Below, piece after piece: positions 1-9,615 of a DNA stretch of 64,000 nucleotides (position 1 is the stretch's first letter; each line of letters begins with the position of its first letter). The DNA is from Multifurca ochricompacta. Its lineage: Eukaryota > Basidiomycota > Agaricomycetes > Russulales > Russulaceae. The notes beneath the pieces were generated by a model. The model was not told the origin of the DNA, ran no database searches, and saw only the letters and a list, made by a program, of their open reading frames with translations. The stretch is from assembly GCA_022496185.1 (NCBI GenBank), contig WTXG01000063.1, positions 62,001 through 126,000 on the forward strand. The letters run 5' to 3'. The position numbers and the translations under genes were made by a program.

Positions 1-2
1 GA

Positions 3-1016
3 GTATATGTGTTTCATCAAAAGGAGGGGGATGATTCACTTTATGTCATTCTCTATGTAGATGACATTACTATACTCGGGTCTTCCAATGATAAGATAAC
101 ATGGCTGAAGTCAGCTCTATCTAATTGATACGAGATGACTGACCTAGGAGAAATCCAGTCATACCTTGGAGTTAATATCACCAGGGATCGTCCTAACAAG
201 ACACTGGAGATTGACCAGGCAGCCTACGTTTTATCTATTATTGAGAAGTTTGGGATGAGGGATTCCAACCAAGTATATACTCCTCTTCCCTCTGGCGCTG
301 ATGTACATCTGGTCAAGTTTGATGGCCAGGCATCTACTTCTGAAATAAAGAAGTACCAACAGTTGATGGGGTCTCTGCTATGGGTGCAGATTGGAAGCAG
401 ACCTGACATCAGTTTTGCTGTGGCGCGCCTTAGTCAATACGCTTCCAACCCCTCTCAAGATCACATGCGACTTGCAAAATATGTCTTAAAATATCTTAAT
501 AGTACAAAAGACTGCAAGTTGCAGTACTCTGGAGGGAATGGGGAGAATGGCCTTCATGGCTTTGCAGATTCCTCATGGGGAGATCAAGAGGACTGCCACT
601 CTACCTCAGGCTACGTGTTTTTCTTGGCAAATGGTGCCATTTCATGGTGTTCCAGAAAACAGAAGACAGTAGCACAGTCCACCACTGAGGCTGAATATAT
701 GAGCCTCTCTGAGGCTTCAAATCAGGCAGCGTGGTATAGGACGTTTATGGAGGAATTAGGGTACAAGGTGTCCTCCCCTATATTACTCCATTGTGACAAT
801 AAGGGTGCCGTAGACTTGGTGTTGAACCCAGTCACAGGAAGGCAGTCAAAGCATATACCTATCAAGTACCATGCCATTAGGGGGTACATTGAATCATGCA
901 CAATTGAGTTAGTGCATACCCCCACAGGTGAGATGCTGGCAGATGGCTTCACTAAGTCTCTACCAAGAGCATCGTTTGAAACCATGGTCAATGGACTTGG
1001 ACTTATGCTGGAATGA
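3..1016 (+). pseudogene. Ty1/copia Pol C-terminal remnant (reverse transcriptase end plus RNase H)
   Basis: The reading frame enters from the left edge. It shows the reverse-transcriptase active-site motif YVDD near 57-68 and then MTDLGEIQSYLG, the conserved segment after the palm of copia RTs. An in-frame TGA at 126-128 interrupts it; the expected residue is Arg (CGA), so one C-to-T change explains the stop. From 135 the frame is open for 293 residues and carries the copia-type RNase H: STTEAEYMSLSEA, HCDNKGAVDL, KHIPIKYHAIR and the terminal DGFTKSLPR. This enzyme would degrade the RNA strand during cDNA synthesis in the virus-like particle. Gag, protease, integrase and most of the RT are outside the window. 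The element is inactive because of the stop. Confidence 0.93.
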
Positions 1017-1774
1017 GAGAGCTGGAATCTGGAGACTTTGTATACCAGTCTCACTTTCCCACCATGCCATATGAGCACATTCTCGACCTCAAGAGTGACG
1101 CAAGTGGTGTGTACGAAGTAGATATGCCAAGCATTCAGCTTGCATAAGCGAATCTACAACTTGTATGCAAAACTCACAACCCGCACTCGAGAGTTAGAGA
1201 AGTTGGATCTCTGGCTGGTGATATGCTCATTCAATTGTGATGGCAGTGTGCTCATCCAACTCATTTCCCATCTATGACCAGATGCCTTCAGCATGGAGGG
1301 ATGTTGAACACAGAAGATGTTCGGTGATGCTTCAGGCATCAGGTGATTAGATTAGCTACCTTGTAGATTAGATTAGATACCGGAGTCTCAGACTTTTTAC
1401 ATTATCATTATTACTTTCTTTCTCACATTCCGCAGTAGCTGACTGATGCACCATGTAACATGTGATTTCTGTAGTAGCCAATGGCCTTAGTCCCTCATGT
1501 TTGTTGTTTGGACATTGTCCGGCACTTGTGGACTTATTCCCAGTGCACAGACCATCCCTTGGAAGAGTATATAAGGGTGTCTGTTTCGTCTCTTACACTT
1601 CAGAGTTTCTTCTATCTCTGAAGTGTAAGTCCCCTCTCTTACTTACTACCATACTTTGAGACTAACGCTCTACATAGCACTTGTCTTTGTCTAGGTCAGT
1701 AGTATAGTATAATAGAGTTTCTTCTATCTCTGAAGTCACTTGTCTTTGTCTAGCTGACTAACCTTACAGTCAGT
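1017..1774 (+). repeat. Probable copia 3' LTR and junction, with TATA box and internal direct repeats
   Basis: This non-coding stretch lies between the RNase H stop and the next Gag fragment, where a 3' LTR is expected. It has a TATA-like core (1568-1575) and duplicated segments: a 23-bp unit (AGAGTTTCTTC...) at 1602-1624 and 1714-1736, and CACTTGTCTTTGTCTAG at 1678-1694 and 1738-1754. The exact LTR ends are not resolved, because no second copy of this LTR is in view. The following Gag lacks its N-terminus, so a deletion joins the LTR region to the middle of gag near 1755-1775. Confidence 0.5.
1568..1575 (+). promoter_or_regulatory. TATA-like box in the copia LTR region
   Basis: TATATAAG sits in the LTR-like stretch upstream of a pyrimidine-rich segment. 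This is the usual arrangement of an LTR promoter. The assignment rests on the motif only. Confidence 0.35.
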
Positions 1775-2906
1775 ATGCTGCGCCTCATGCCTGTTTCACA
1801 GGATGAAGGACAGCCATTCAGGACCCAATTACAAAAGGTCCTGGATGCCAGGAGTACCCTTAGGGAGAATGGGATGGAGGTTAATAACCTCCAGATGAGC
1901 TTCATTTTATTGAAAGCTCTCCCTGACTCCTACAGTGCCATTGCTGGCTCTATACTGGCCTCTGGCGACCCAGAGCATCTTTCTCCTCAGGACCTTGTGC
2001 AGAGGTTCCTAAATGAAGAAAGTTGCCTGGCAGGTCCCTCAGGAAGTGGTAGTGCTGTCCTATCTAAGGCAGCACCTGTCAAAACTAAAAAACCTACAAA
2101 TTTATCACCACTTCCCACTGCTGCCCCTAGTTCACAAGGGGTGGTCTGCTTCTATTGCCAAAAGCCTGGACACAAGTCCAATGCTTGTGCAAAGAAGAAG
2201 AAGGACCTGGAGAATGCCAAAAAGGGCAAGGCAGGGAACAAGAAGAGGGCTGAGACCCAACATGTACATACTATAGCCACTGTAGTTAACAGTAGTGGCA
2301 AAATAGAGGAGGTGCAAGAAGCACCTCGCATTCGCCTTTATATGCACACCTATAATCTGGACAACAACGCAGATTATTGGATGCTTGATAGTGGTGCAAC
2401 AGCTCATTTCAGTCCAAACCTTGAAGACTTTGATACTTATAAAGTTGACACTACCCATGAAGTATCACTAAGTGACAACTCCATAGTCAAAACAAATGGA
2501 GTTGGCACAGTGATCATCAGGACTGATCAAGGTTTTGACTTGGAATTGAGCAATGTGCTCCACATGCCTGGAGGACATAAAATACTCTCCACCAGTGCCC
2601 TAGTAGAAAAAGGGGCAACTGTGTTCTTTGATAATAAGAAGGCAACAATTAAATATGGTGATAGCATTATAGCGGAAGCATGGAAGTTTGGCAAATTGTA
2701 TTGGGTACTAGGCAAACACACCCTAAACAGTATCCATACATCTGCATCTGCCTCACTTGAAATCTGGCATCAAAGAATGGGCCATATGTCTAAAGAAGCC
2801 CTAAAAAGATATGCTCCTGAGGTGGTTAAAGGCCTCCAAATTAATAATAGCCAAGTGAAAGACAAGCCATGCTATGGCTGTGAGATGGGCAAGTCCCATT
2901 GTCTTC
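1775..2906 (+). pseudogene. Ty1/copia Gag-protease-pre-integrase fragment
   Basis: Open frame with, in order: the C-terminal half of a copia Gag (LLKALPDSYSAIAGSILASG, residues about 47-66); a CCHC zinc knuckle CFYCQKPGHKSNAC (about 125-138); a retroviral-type aspartic protease start, WMLDSGATAHFSP (about 201-213), with the DSGA catalytic motif; and the GAG_pre-integrase zinc region WHQRMGHMSKEAL followed by CYGC. The first ~100 Gag residues are missing. The frame runs on to 2944, but from 2907 it reads into an unrelated LTR-like sequence (TGTTGAACC), so the integrase, RT and RNase H are lost. This is a nested, truncated element on the same strand as its neighbours. Confidence 0.9.
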
Positions 2907-3589
2907 TGTTGAACCAAGATACCGGTACAGAGGCTCTGGGATAGTGGTACGACATGATTGTGATCACGCGTAGATAACACAAGTAAGAACACATTCATAA
3001 TTAGCTAGATTACTTAGAATATACATCTAAGATCGGGCATGTGATCAAATCACATCAATAACAAGATAACGCACTCATATAATTAAGTAGCCGATATAGT
3101 ACATTAAATTGTATATAAACTACTGTATAACTGCTATAGATTAAGCAGTTGCTATCGCATTAACGACTGCATCTAAGTCTCAAAGTAAAACAAAGGTGAG
3201 ATAGCTAGCAGTAATGTAGTATCTAGTGTAGGCTGCACCATACCTGTTCTATAGGTTATGGGCCCTGGTGGGCATCTTGCGCCTTTATGGCTGCAATACA
3301 CACTCTGCACCTTTAATGACTGCAATAAACATTTTCTGCACCTTCAATGGCTGCAATAAGTGTCTGTGCCTATGCGGCTGCAAAAGTAGATGCTACCAGT
3401 GAATGCAACGTTCATGCGCCTTTATGGCTGCACTGCTAATGCGCCTTTATGGCCGCATCTATGGTTTCTAAGAGCCTGAGTTCTGTTTTGTGCTCTGAGT
3501 ATCTTTTGTCGCATTCAATGCTGACTATGGCTTCTTTTACAGAAACCATTTACTCATGCTTCCAAAAACACTTACTCAAATCTTAACAA
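2907..3589 (+). repeat. LTR and leader of a third copia element
   Basis: The block begins TGTTGAACC exactly where the upstream copia coding sequence breaks, has a TATA-like core GTATATAAAC (3111-3120), and ends just before the ATG of another copia Gag at 3590. It is therefore the 5' LTR plus leader of that element. The first ~195 bp recur, diverged and inverted, at 53045-53239, which supports a dispersed LTR. The LTR/leader boundary is not resolved. Confidence 0.6.
3279..3457 (+). repeat. Six imperfect copies of a TGCGCCTTTATGGCTGCA motif
   Basis: Related 17-18 bp units start near 3278, 3305, 3336, 3365, 3414 and 3439, with variants such as TGCACCTTTAATGACTGCA and TGCACCTTCAATGGCTGCA. Spacing is irregular, so this is not a simple satellite. 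It lies in the transcribed leader part of the copia LTR region. Confidence 0.7.
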
Positions 3590-4466
3590 ATGTCGTCTCA
3601 ACTGACCATTGCTGTTCCCGTCTTTGACGGATCTAACTATTCCGCTTGGGCCAATGTGATGAGGGCTTTCCTTATGTCTAGTGGGCTTTGGGAGGTCACG
3701 AATGGCTCCGACCCTCATCCTAATGCCAAGGATGAACAGAACCCCACTGAAGATGAAAAATTACTTCAGAAGGAATGGGACCGCACTGATAACAAGGCGA
3801 TCGGCACTATAATCTTGAGGCTGTCCACTGCGATCCAGCATGAACATACCTCAACTGGCTCTTCCTTTCTTATATGGATCGGTCTAAAGAGCAAGTATGG
3901 CTCAGTGGGGCCTGCTGCAATCTTTAGGGACTTCAAAGAAGCCCTAAACTTTCGCCTGGACTCTGCCAAGCACCCCTTGCCTCAGATTAACCACCTTGAG
4001 GTCGCCTTTGAGCGCCTTGAGACCAATAGTGTCACCATCCCTGATGTCTTGCAGGGCATGCTCCTGCTCCATACGCTCCCTCCCAAATGAGAGGCCCTTA
4101 TCCCCACCATCCTTGTCGGAAGATCTCCTTCCAACATTAATCTAGCCGTAATCTGTGATGCCGTGCTTGCTCAGTGGGAGCAAGATCGATCCAGGGGTAA
4201 GAACCCTCATGCAGCTAATAAGCTCTCAGCAATCAAACGGAAGTGGGGTGACCCTCGCTTTAATCAGCAGAAACACTTCGGTGGCAAGCAGCCAGAGCAA
4301 GCGGAGAAACAGTCGGATCAGAAATTCCAGCACAGGCGCTGTGCCGGGAAGAAGTACAGAGATAATCAGCAGTCCAAGGGACAGCAGCATTCTCACATCA
4401 CCAATCAGGTGTTCTTCCCTCCTCCTCATCTCATGACCACGCCATCCATTCCCTCACCTCCTGCAT
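3590..4466 (+). pseudogene. Ty1/copia Gag of the third element, interrupted
   Basis: Starts with ATG and the copia Gag N-terminal signature VFDGSNYSAWANVMRAFL, then a UBN2-like Gag core (IFRDFKEALNFRLD, LQGMLLLHTLPPK). TGA at 4088-4090 stops the frame, which otherwise continues open as EALIPTILVGRSPSNIN and a basic, Gln-rich stretch. CGA-to-TGA explains the stop. The Gag is then cut by the terminal repeat of the Tc1-type element, whose TA target is at 4468-4469. A typical CCHC knuckle is not reached. This is a different family from the preceding copia fragment. Confidence 0.88.
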
Positions 4467-4491
4467 TTACAGTGGGTCAAAAAACTGTCCC

Positions 4492-5070
4492 TGTCACAGC
4501 CAGGTGCTAGCTGTGTACAGGGTCAGTTCGTGTCAAGGAGGATCAAGCTTTTGTAGCCAAGATATCAAGGGTCAAGACAAGATTATTCAAGCCCTGCAAG
4601 TCGCAGCGGGCGCGCGCGGAAGGCGAAATCGAACGAGGACGCTCGGTCCCGTCACGAGACGATTGGGATGAAGACTCCTAAGGTGCGGCTTAGGGGCTCA
4701 AGTGGGGGGCCTCTTTCGGTTGGGGATCTATACACCTGTATTTGGTACAGGAGAACAGACTTAGGGTCTGTCTCCAGATTCTAGTAAGTCCTTTTAAGTA
4801 CACAGCAGATAGACAGTGAGCTAATATAACTATCTAGACCTAACAGCATTGGGACGTCGTCATGGCCATGTCATAGCTACATCATAGGGAGGTAGTCTAG
4901 ATGGTACAGAGGGACATTGGTGTGGATAGGAAGGGGCTGCGTCCCCGATATTTGTAAAGACCTAGACACAGATAGTAAGTTACTTAGTTATCTAGTGTAG
5001 GTAATAGAATCCTTGCGAAACCCCGAAACGCGAAGTAAGTCATAAACGCGAAGCCTCGATAAACGTCACA
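4492..5070 (-). repeat. gypsy-1 3' LTR
   Basis: 579 bp, starts TGTCACAGCC and ends AAACGTCACA on the plus strand; same length as its partner at 11237-11815. By eye the only difference is T versus C in the AAGG(T/C)GCGGCTTAG segment near 4684. Confidence 0.95.
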
Positions 5071-5085
5071 TTACTCCCCTCCTAC
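5071..5085 (-). promoter_or_regulatory. Polypurine tract of gypsy-1
   Basis: On the minus strand the sequence next to the 3' LTR reads GTAGGAGGGGAGTAA, purine-rich and in the position where plus-strand cDNA priming takes place. Confidence 0.6.
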
Positions 5086-5108
5086 AGTTGTGCTTGCCCC
5101 AAGCACCT

Positions 5109-6209
5109 CTAGTCGTCACGCGTGAGGTCAACGACACGAGACGGAGCATGGCGCAGACGGCGTCGACGAGGTAGGCGGGTACTGCCTATACCGCCCGCTT
5201 GAAGGACGGCGCGTAGTTCGGGATGCGGGGCGTAACGAGTGGCCTCCTCTGGGCGTATACGTTGATTGTTAGCATAGGCATATGTTAGGAAAGGAAATAA
5301 TCTGTGGTACACGTCTCCTCTTGAAAGGGCGTGTATGGCTAACTGGATGTCTTGATTCGCGCGGTCTGCTTGACGACGCCAGTGGGCTAGTTCGTAGTGA
5401 GCCTGATCCAAACGTCTAGTAGCATATCGATAGCGCGAAACTTCTGCCCACGCGCCTGGGTCTTGTAGGTCGTCTAGGGCTGAGCTAACTAAGGGTGTGA
5501 AGGCCTGTTCTGCCTCGAACAGGCGCTGTTGGAATCGTGTGAGGATTGGGTTTGATCCCCGAGTGAAGCGTGGATGGGGTCGGGCATAGAGTGGAAGGTA
5601 AGTAATTGGTTGTCCTGCTCCCATAGTGAAAGCGATGCGTGGGTCAGCGCGTTGATACTCAAAAGCCAGCCATCGGGCCACGTTGATCTGGCCCTCATAG
5701 TCAGAGATGCGGTGCTCGATGTAGTAGGGGGCGTGTATGTGATTGCGTTGGAAAGGTGGAGGAGGAGGGTCATAGTTTCTGTGTGCTGCCACATTAACCT
5801 CAGCTGCCGTTTGTGTTACTACGGCCTCGTCAGGGAGTTGACCTAGTTCTGGAGAGTCTGGACGATACACTGCAGCCTCGTCAGTAGTCTCGGGGGGGTT
5901 GTAGATCGCTTCCAGACGCGTCCTAGCTTCCTGGAGCATAGCAAGGACTCTAGTTCGAACCTCAAGCTCTAGATTCTGATTTTGTGCGGTTAGTGTGATT
6001 GCGTTAGTCACGTTTTGGGAAGGATCGTCTGTCATAGGGAAAGAAAGGTGCGGTGGAGGTGTTTGGGTTGTCGGAGTGGGGGGAAGCGTTGGGGCGTCCA
6101 TGGGTCGTCTTAGGGCTGCTTTGGTTGCCGCGTCGTTTACTGCTGCTATAGTTTGGTCAATGATGGTGGGATTTGTAACACTGGTGGGAATATGGCGAGA
6201 TGTGGACAT
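5109..6209 (-). CDS. Extra ORF of gypsy-1, downstream of pol (unknown function)
   Basis: An intact ORF of about 366 residues lies between the pol stop (6328) and the 3' LTR, where some Ty3/gypsy elements carry an additional gene. The start chosen is the ATG at 6209-6207; the frame is open further upstream but overlaps pol there. The protein has a Pro/Thr-rich N-terminal third, a predicted helical stretch (LELEVRTRVLAMLQEARTRL) and a basic C-terminus (RLPRRRRLRHAPSR). I see no signal peptide or transmembrane segment, so an envelope-like role is not supported. I do not recognise a family. An intact frame of this length next to a frameshifted pol suggests it is a real part of the element. Confidence 0.65.
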   Translation of the reverse strand: MSTSRHIPTSVTNPTIIDQTIAAVNDAATKAALRRPMDAPTLPPTPTTQTPPPHLSFPMTDDPSQNVTNAITLTAQNQNLELEVRTRVLAMLQEARTRLEAIYNPPETTDEAAVYRPDSPELGQLPDEAVVTQTAAEVNVAAHRNYDPPPPPFQRNHIHAPYYIEHRISDYEGQINVARWLAFEYQRADPRIAFTMGAGQPITYLPLYARPHPRFTRGSNPILTRFQQRLFEAEQAFTPLVSSALDDLQDPGAWAEVSRYRYATRRLDQAHYELAHWRRQADRANQDIQLAIHALSRGDVYHRLFPFLTYAYANNQRIRPEEATRYAPHPELRAVLQAGGIGSTRLPRRRRLRHAPSRVVDLTRDD

Positions 6210-6327
6210 TCTGGGGGTGTTGCGTGGTCGTTTGAGAACAGAGGGGCGGTTTGTGCGTTTGGTATGAGCCAGGGTGAAGGATTTTAGGTGGGGTATGGAA
6301 TGGTAGAACGGAAAATTCACCCCCCTT

Positions 6328-9300
6328 TTAAGGACGGCGTCGACCCTGACGCTGCGAAAGAGAGCTATGATATTGTGTGAGGAGATCCGGGGCGTGACAG
6401 TCGGTTTCTTCGACCCAGGAATTTTCGCTTGCCGGATAGCCAACCCAGCTGACCAGGTATTGTAATTGTTTGTCACGGCCAAAGAGTCTGTGATCTAGGA
6501 TGGAGGCGACTTCATATTCTTCTTCCTGATTAATCAGGTCAGGTGGGGGACGCAAAAAGTTGGGGCCATGGGCATCTGTCTCGCGATAGGGCGATAGGAG
6601 GTCGGTGTGGAAGACGTTATGTATTTTCATATGTGAAGGTAACGATAAGCGATAAGCCACAGGGGAGATCTGGGCCAAGATCGTGAAGGGGCCGTATCGT
6701 CGTGGGGCGAGTTTGGTCGAGGGAAAGTGTGTTTTGAGGTTTTTACCTTCTAACCAAACCTGTGAGCCGACAGAGAAGGCGGGTTGGGGTGGAGGGCGCG
6801 CGCGCGATTGGAGTGCTTCTTCTGCTCGGGTGCGTGCTGCTAGGAGATTTTGAATTCGAGTATTCACCTGTGGGACATCCGTATCGATTGTCTGAGCATT
6901 CCAGGTAAAGGTAGTCCCATGGAGTAACGTGTGGGGGGTTAACTTAGTCTTATCGTGCGGCCAAGAGTTATGGACATATTCGGCTAGTGGTAGGTAATGG
7001 GGCCATTGGTACTGATCGTCGCCAAGCCATAGACGTAGGTATTGTTCGAGCCAGAGATTCATTCGTTCGCTCGAACCGTCTGTTTGAGGATGAAACGCCG
7101 TAGACAGGTTTTGTTGAATGTGTAGGACTTTTGCTAGCGCGCGCGAGAAATGAGACGTGAATCGGGGATCGCGATCAGAGATAACTCGTCGTGGGACGCC
7201 AAAGAATGGGAAGAGATGTCGGTAGTAGAGTGTGGCAATCCCTTCGCCAGTAATGTTTTTCGAGCAGGGAATAAATTTCGCGGATTTCGAGCATCCTTGA
7301 TCGACAATCGTGAGCACCGCGTCATATCTGCCTGATGGTGGGAGATCTGTAATGAGATCCATAGCAACGTATTGAAACGGACCGGCGGAAGCCGGTACAT
7401 CTAGCGGGAAAGAAGGGGCCTTCTTTGTGAGTTTCGGCTTATTTTCTTGACATTTAGCACATCCTCGGACGTAATCTTGTATGAATTCCCGTAAGCCGGT
7501 ACCTGAATATTCCTGTTGGACTTTCTGCGTTGTCTTATCTATCCCCGGGTGTCCCGCTAGTACGTGGTCGTGATGCCGTTGAAGGATCTCGCGGCGTTCG
7601 GCTAGTGCCTTGGGGAATGGAAGTTTTGCATCGGAAATTGCATTGATAAATAGATCGGCGGGTAAAACAGTGACTTCGTCGTTGTCGTCTTCACCCTGGT
7701 TGGCGTCGGGCCGGCGCGAGAGCATATCTGCGACAGTGTGTAACTTTCCCGGGACGTGTTCCAACAAAAAGTCAAAGTCGGCGAGCTCTTGGAGCCATCG
7801 GGCCTGTCGTCGGTTAAGTTTCTGGGGTTCCTTAAAGTATTGCAAATTATTGTGATCCGTACGGACTTGGACTTTATGTTTGCCCCCAAAAGATATTGAC
7901 GCCAAGATCGGAGAGCGACTATAACGGCGAACAGTTCTCGGTCATAAATGTCCCAGTTCCTTTGAGTTGCGTCTAGGGTTTTCGACAAGTAGGCCACAGG
8001 ATGGAGGCGGTCTTCGTGATCCTTTTGGCTGAGGGTGGCACCTAGAGCATATCCGGATGCGTCTGTATCTACAATGAAGGGTTTGTCAAAGTCGGGTTGG
8101 GCAAGGACCGGTTGCGAGGTGACTCGTTGCTTCAGCATGTCAAAAGCATTCTGCTCATGGCTCGTCCATCGCCATGGATTCTTTGCGCTAGTAAGCGCGT
8201 TTAGGGGCGCTGCGATCTTACTAAACCCCTGAATGAAGCGACGATAGAACTGGCAGAATCCAAGGAACGAACGGACTTCCTTGACGGTGGTAGGCGTTTT
8301 CCAGGTAGTAACTCCCTCCACTTTGACTGGATCCATATGTACCTGGTTAGCTTCCAGAATAAGTCCGAGATATTCGATACGCGTTTGTTCGAATGAACAC
8401 TTCTCCGGTTTGAGGTATAGATCTAGTTTGCTAAGTTTGTCCAGGATGCGATGCACTTTATCGCGGTGATTCTGAAGGTTCTGGTCAGTATGGATCAGAA
8501 TGTCATCCATATAGACCGTGAACCAAGCCCTTCCTGAGGCGTCGTGTTCGTTTAATTCTTCTCGGAATTCTGCATTCATCATTGTTTGAAATGTTGCGGG
8601 AGAGTTCGTCAAGCCAAAGAACATGACATTAGGTTCATAGAGGCCACGATTTGTTTTGAATGCTGCCTTCCAGCGATCTTCCGGTGCTATCTGAACATTA
8701 TTATAACCCCATCGGATGTCCATCTTTGTGAAGAGCGTGCTTCCGCGGACCCGATCAATTAGCTCGGGGATCAGCGGAAGTGGATACGTATTCCGAACGG
8801 TCCAGTCATTTAGTTTTCGGTAGTCTTGGACCGGTCGCAGTTTCCCATCCTTCTTTTTGATAAAGAAAAATGGCGAGGCATAAGGGGACTTTGATTCTTG
8901 TATGTACCCCTTCTGCAAGTGTTCTTCCAGGAAACTGTTTAGTGCATCTTGTTCTCCTGGTCCGAGCGGGTAGATCTTGCAATCCAGGGTAGCAGGTGCA
9001 TCTGATTTTAACTCGATTTATGATCCCAAGGCCGCGAGGCTGGGAATCGTTGTGCCTCTTCGTCGCTGAAGACTTTCCGATGTCGATGGTATTCCCGCGG
9101 CACGATCTGATCCCAAGATCGTTCCGTTTTATCCTTTGCTTTGATGGCCAGTTCCTGTGCGATGTTAAGGCGGCGGACGTGTTCTCTTGGTACGGTGAAG
9201 GAAATAGATTGCGTTAGTTGCCCTGAGGTCCAGTTGATATTGGGGTTGCTGGCCGCGAACCATGGATACCCTAGGATCATGTCATCTAATCCAATAGATG

Positions 9301-9615
9301 CTATATAGAACCGATGTTTCTGAGTATCTCCTGCCGTAGTAATAAGGAGGTCCACGCATTGATCTATTTTCTTTGTGGCGTTAGGAGAGCCGTCCGCGTT
9401 TTGTAATTTCTTTGGGATAGTTAATTTTTTTATGGGGAGTCGATGTTTAATTACTGTTCGGTAGCTGATAAAGTTCTCGGTTGCACCGCTATCAATCAGT
9501 GCTTCTATTGTGGCCTCTTGATTCACTCCATGTAAGGGAACAAATAGTTTCATTGCTTTGAGTGGTGATCTAAATACATGGTGTGAGACTAGAGCCCGAA
9601 TGAAGGCCGCGTCAT
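6328..9615 (-). pseudogene. pol: gypsy-1 Pol: protease, RT, RNase H, integrase, chromodomain (two frameshifts)
   Basis: The frame overlaps the end of gag in the -1 frame. Protease: LIDSGATENFISY near 9490. RT: QDYRKLNDWTVRNTYPLPLI and YMDDILIHT near 8500. RNase H: VDTDASGYALGATLSQ, then RTDHNNLQYF. Integrase: zinc-binding HPGIDKTTQ and CAKCQENKP, then core residues in AMDLITDLPPSG, SDRDPRFTS and FHPQTDGSSERMN (D,D,E). C-terminus: chromodomain LQYLVSWVGYPASENSW, which in related elements targets heterochromatin. Frame is lost near 9013-9018 (one A short in AAATC) and near 7885-7889 (one G short in a G run); both breaks are single-base. The chromodomain and RT order mark a fungal chromovirus. 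Confidence 0.95.

Noticed and set aside
3279..3457. CRISPR-like array
   Set aside because: Units are degenerate and irregularly spaced, and this is a eukaryotic retrotransposon leader.
6210..6482. N-terminal extension of the gypsy-1 extra ORF
   Set aside because: This part overlaps the end of pol in another frame; the first clean ATG is at 6209.
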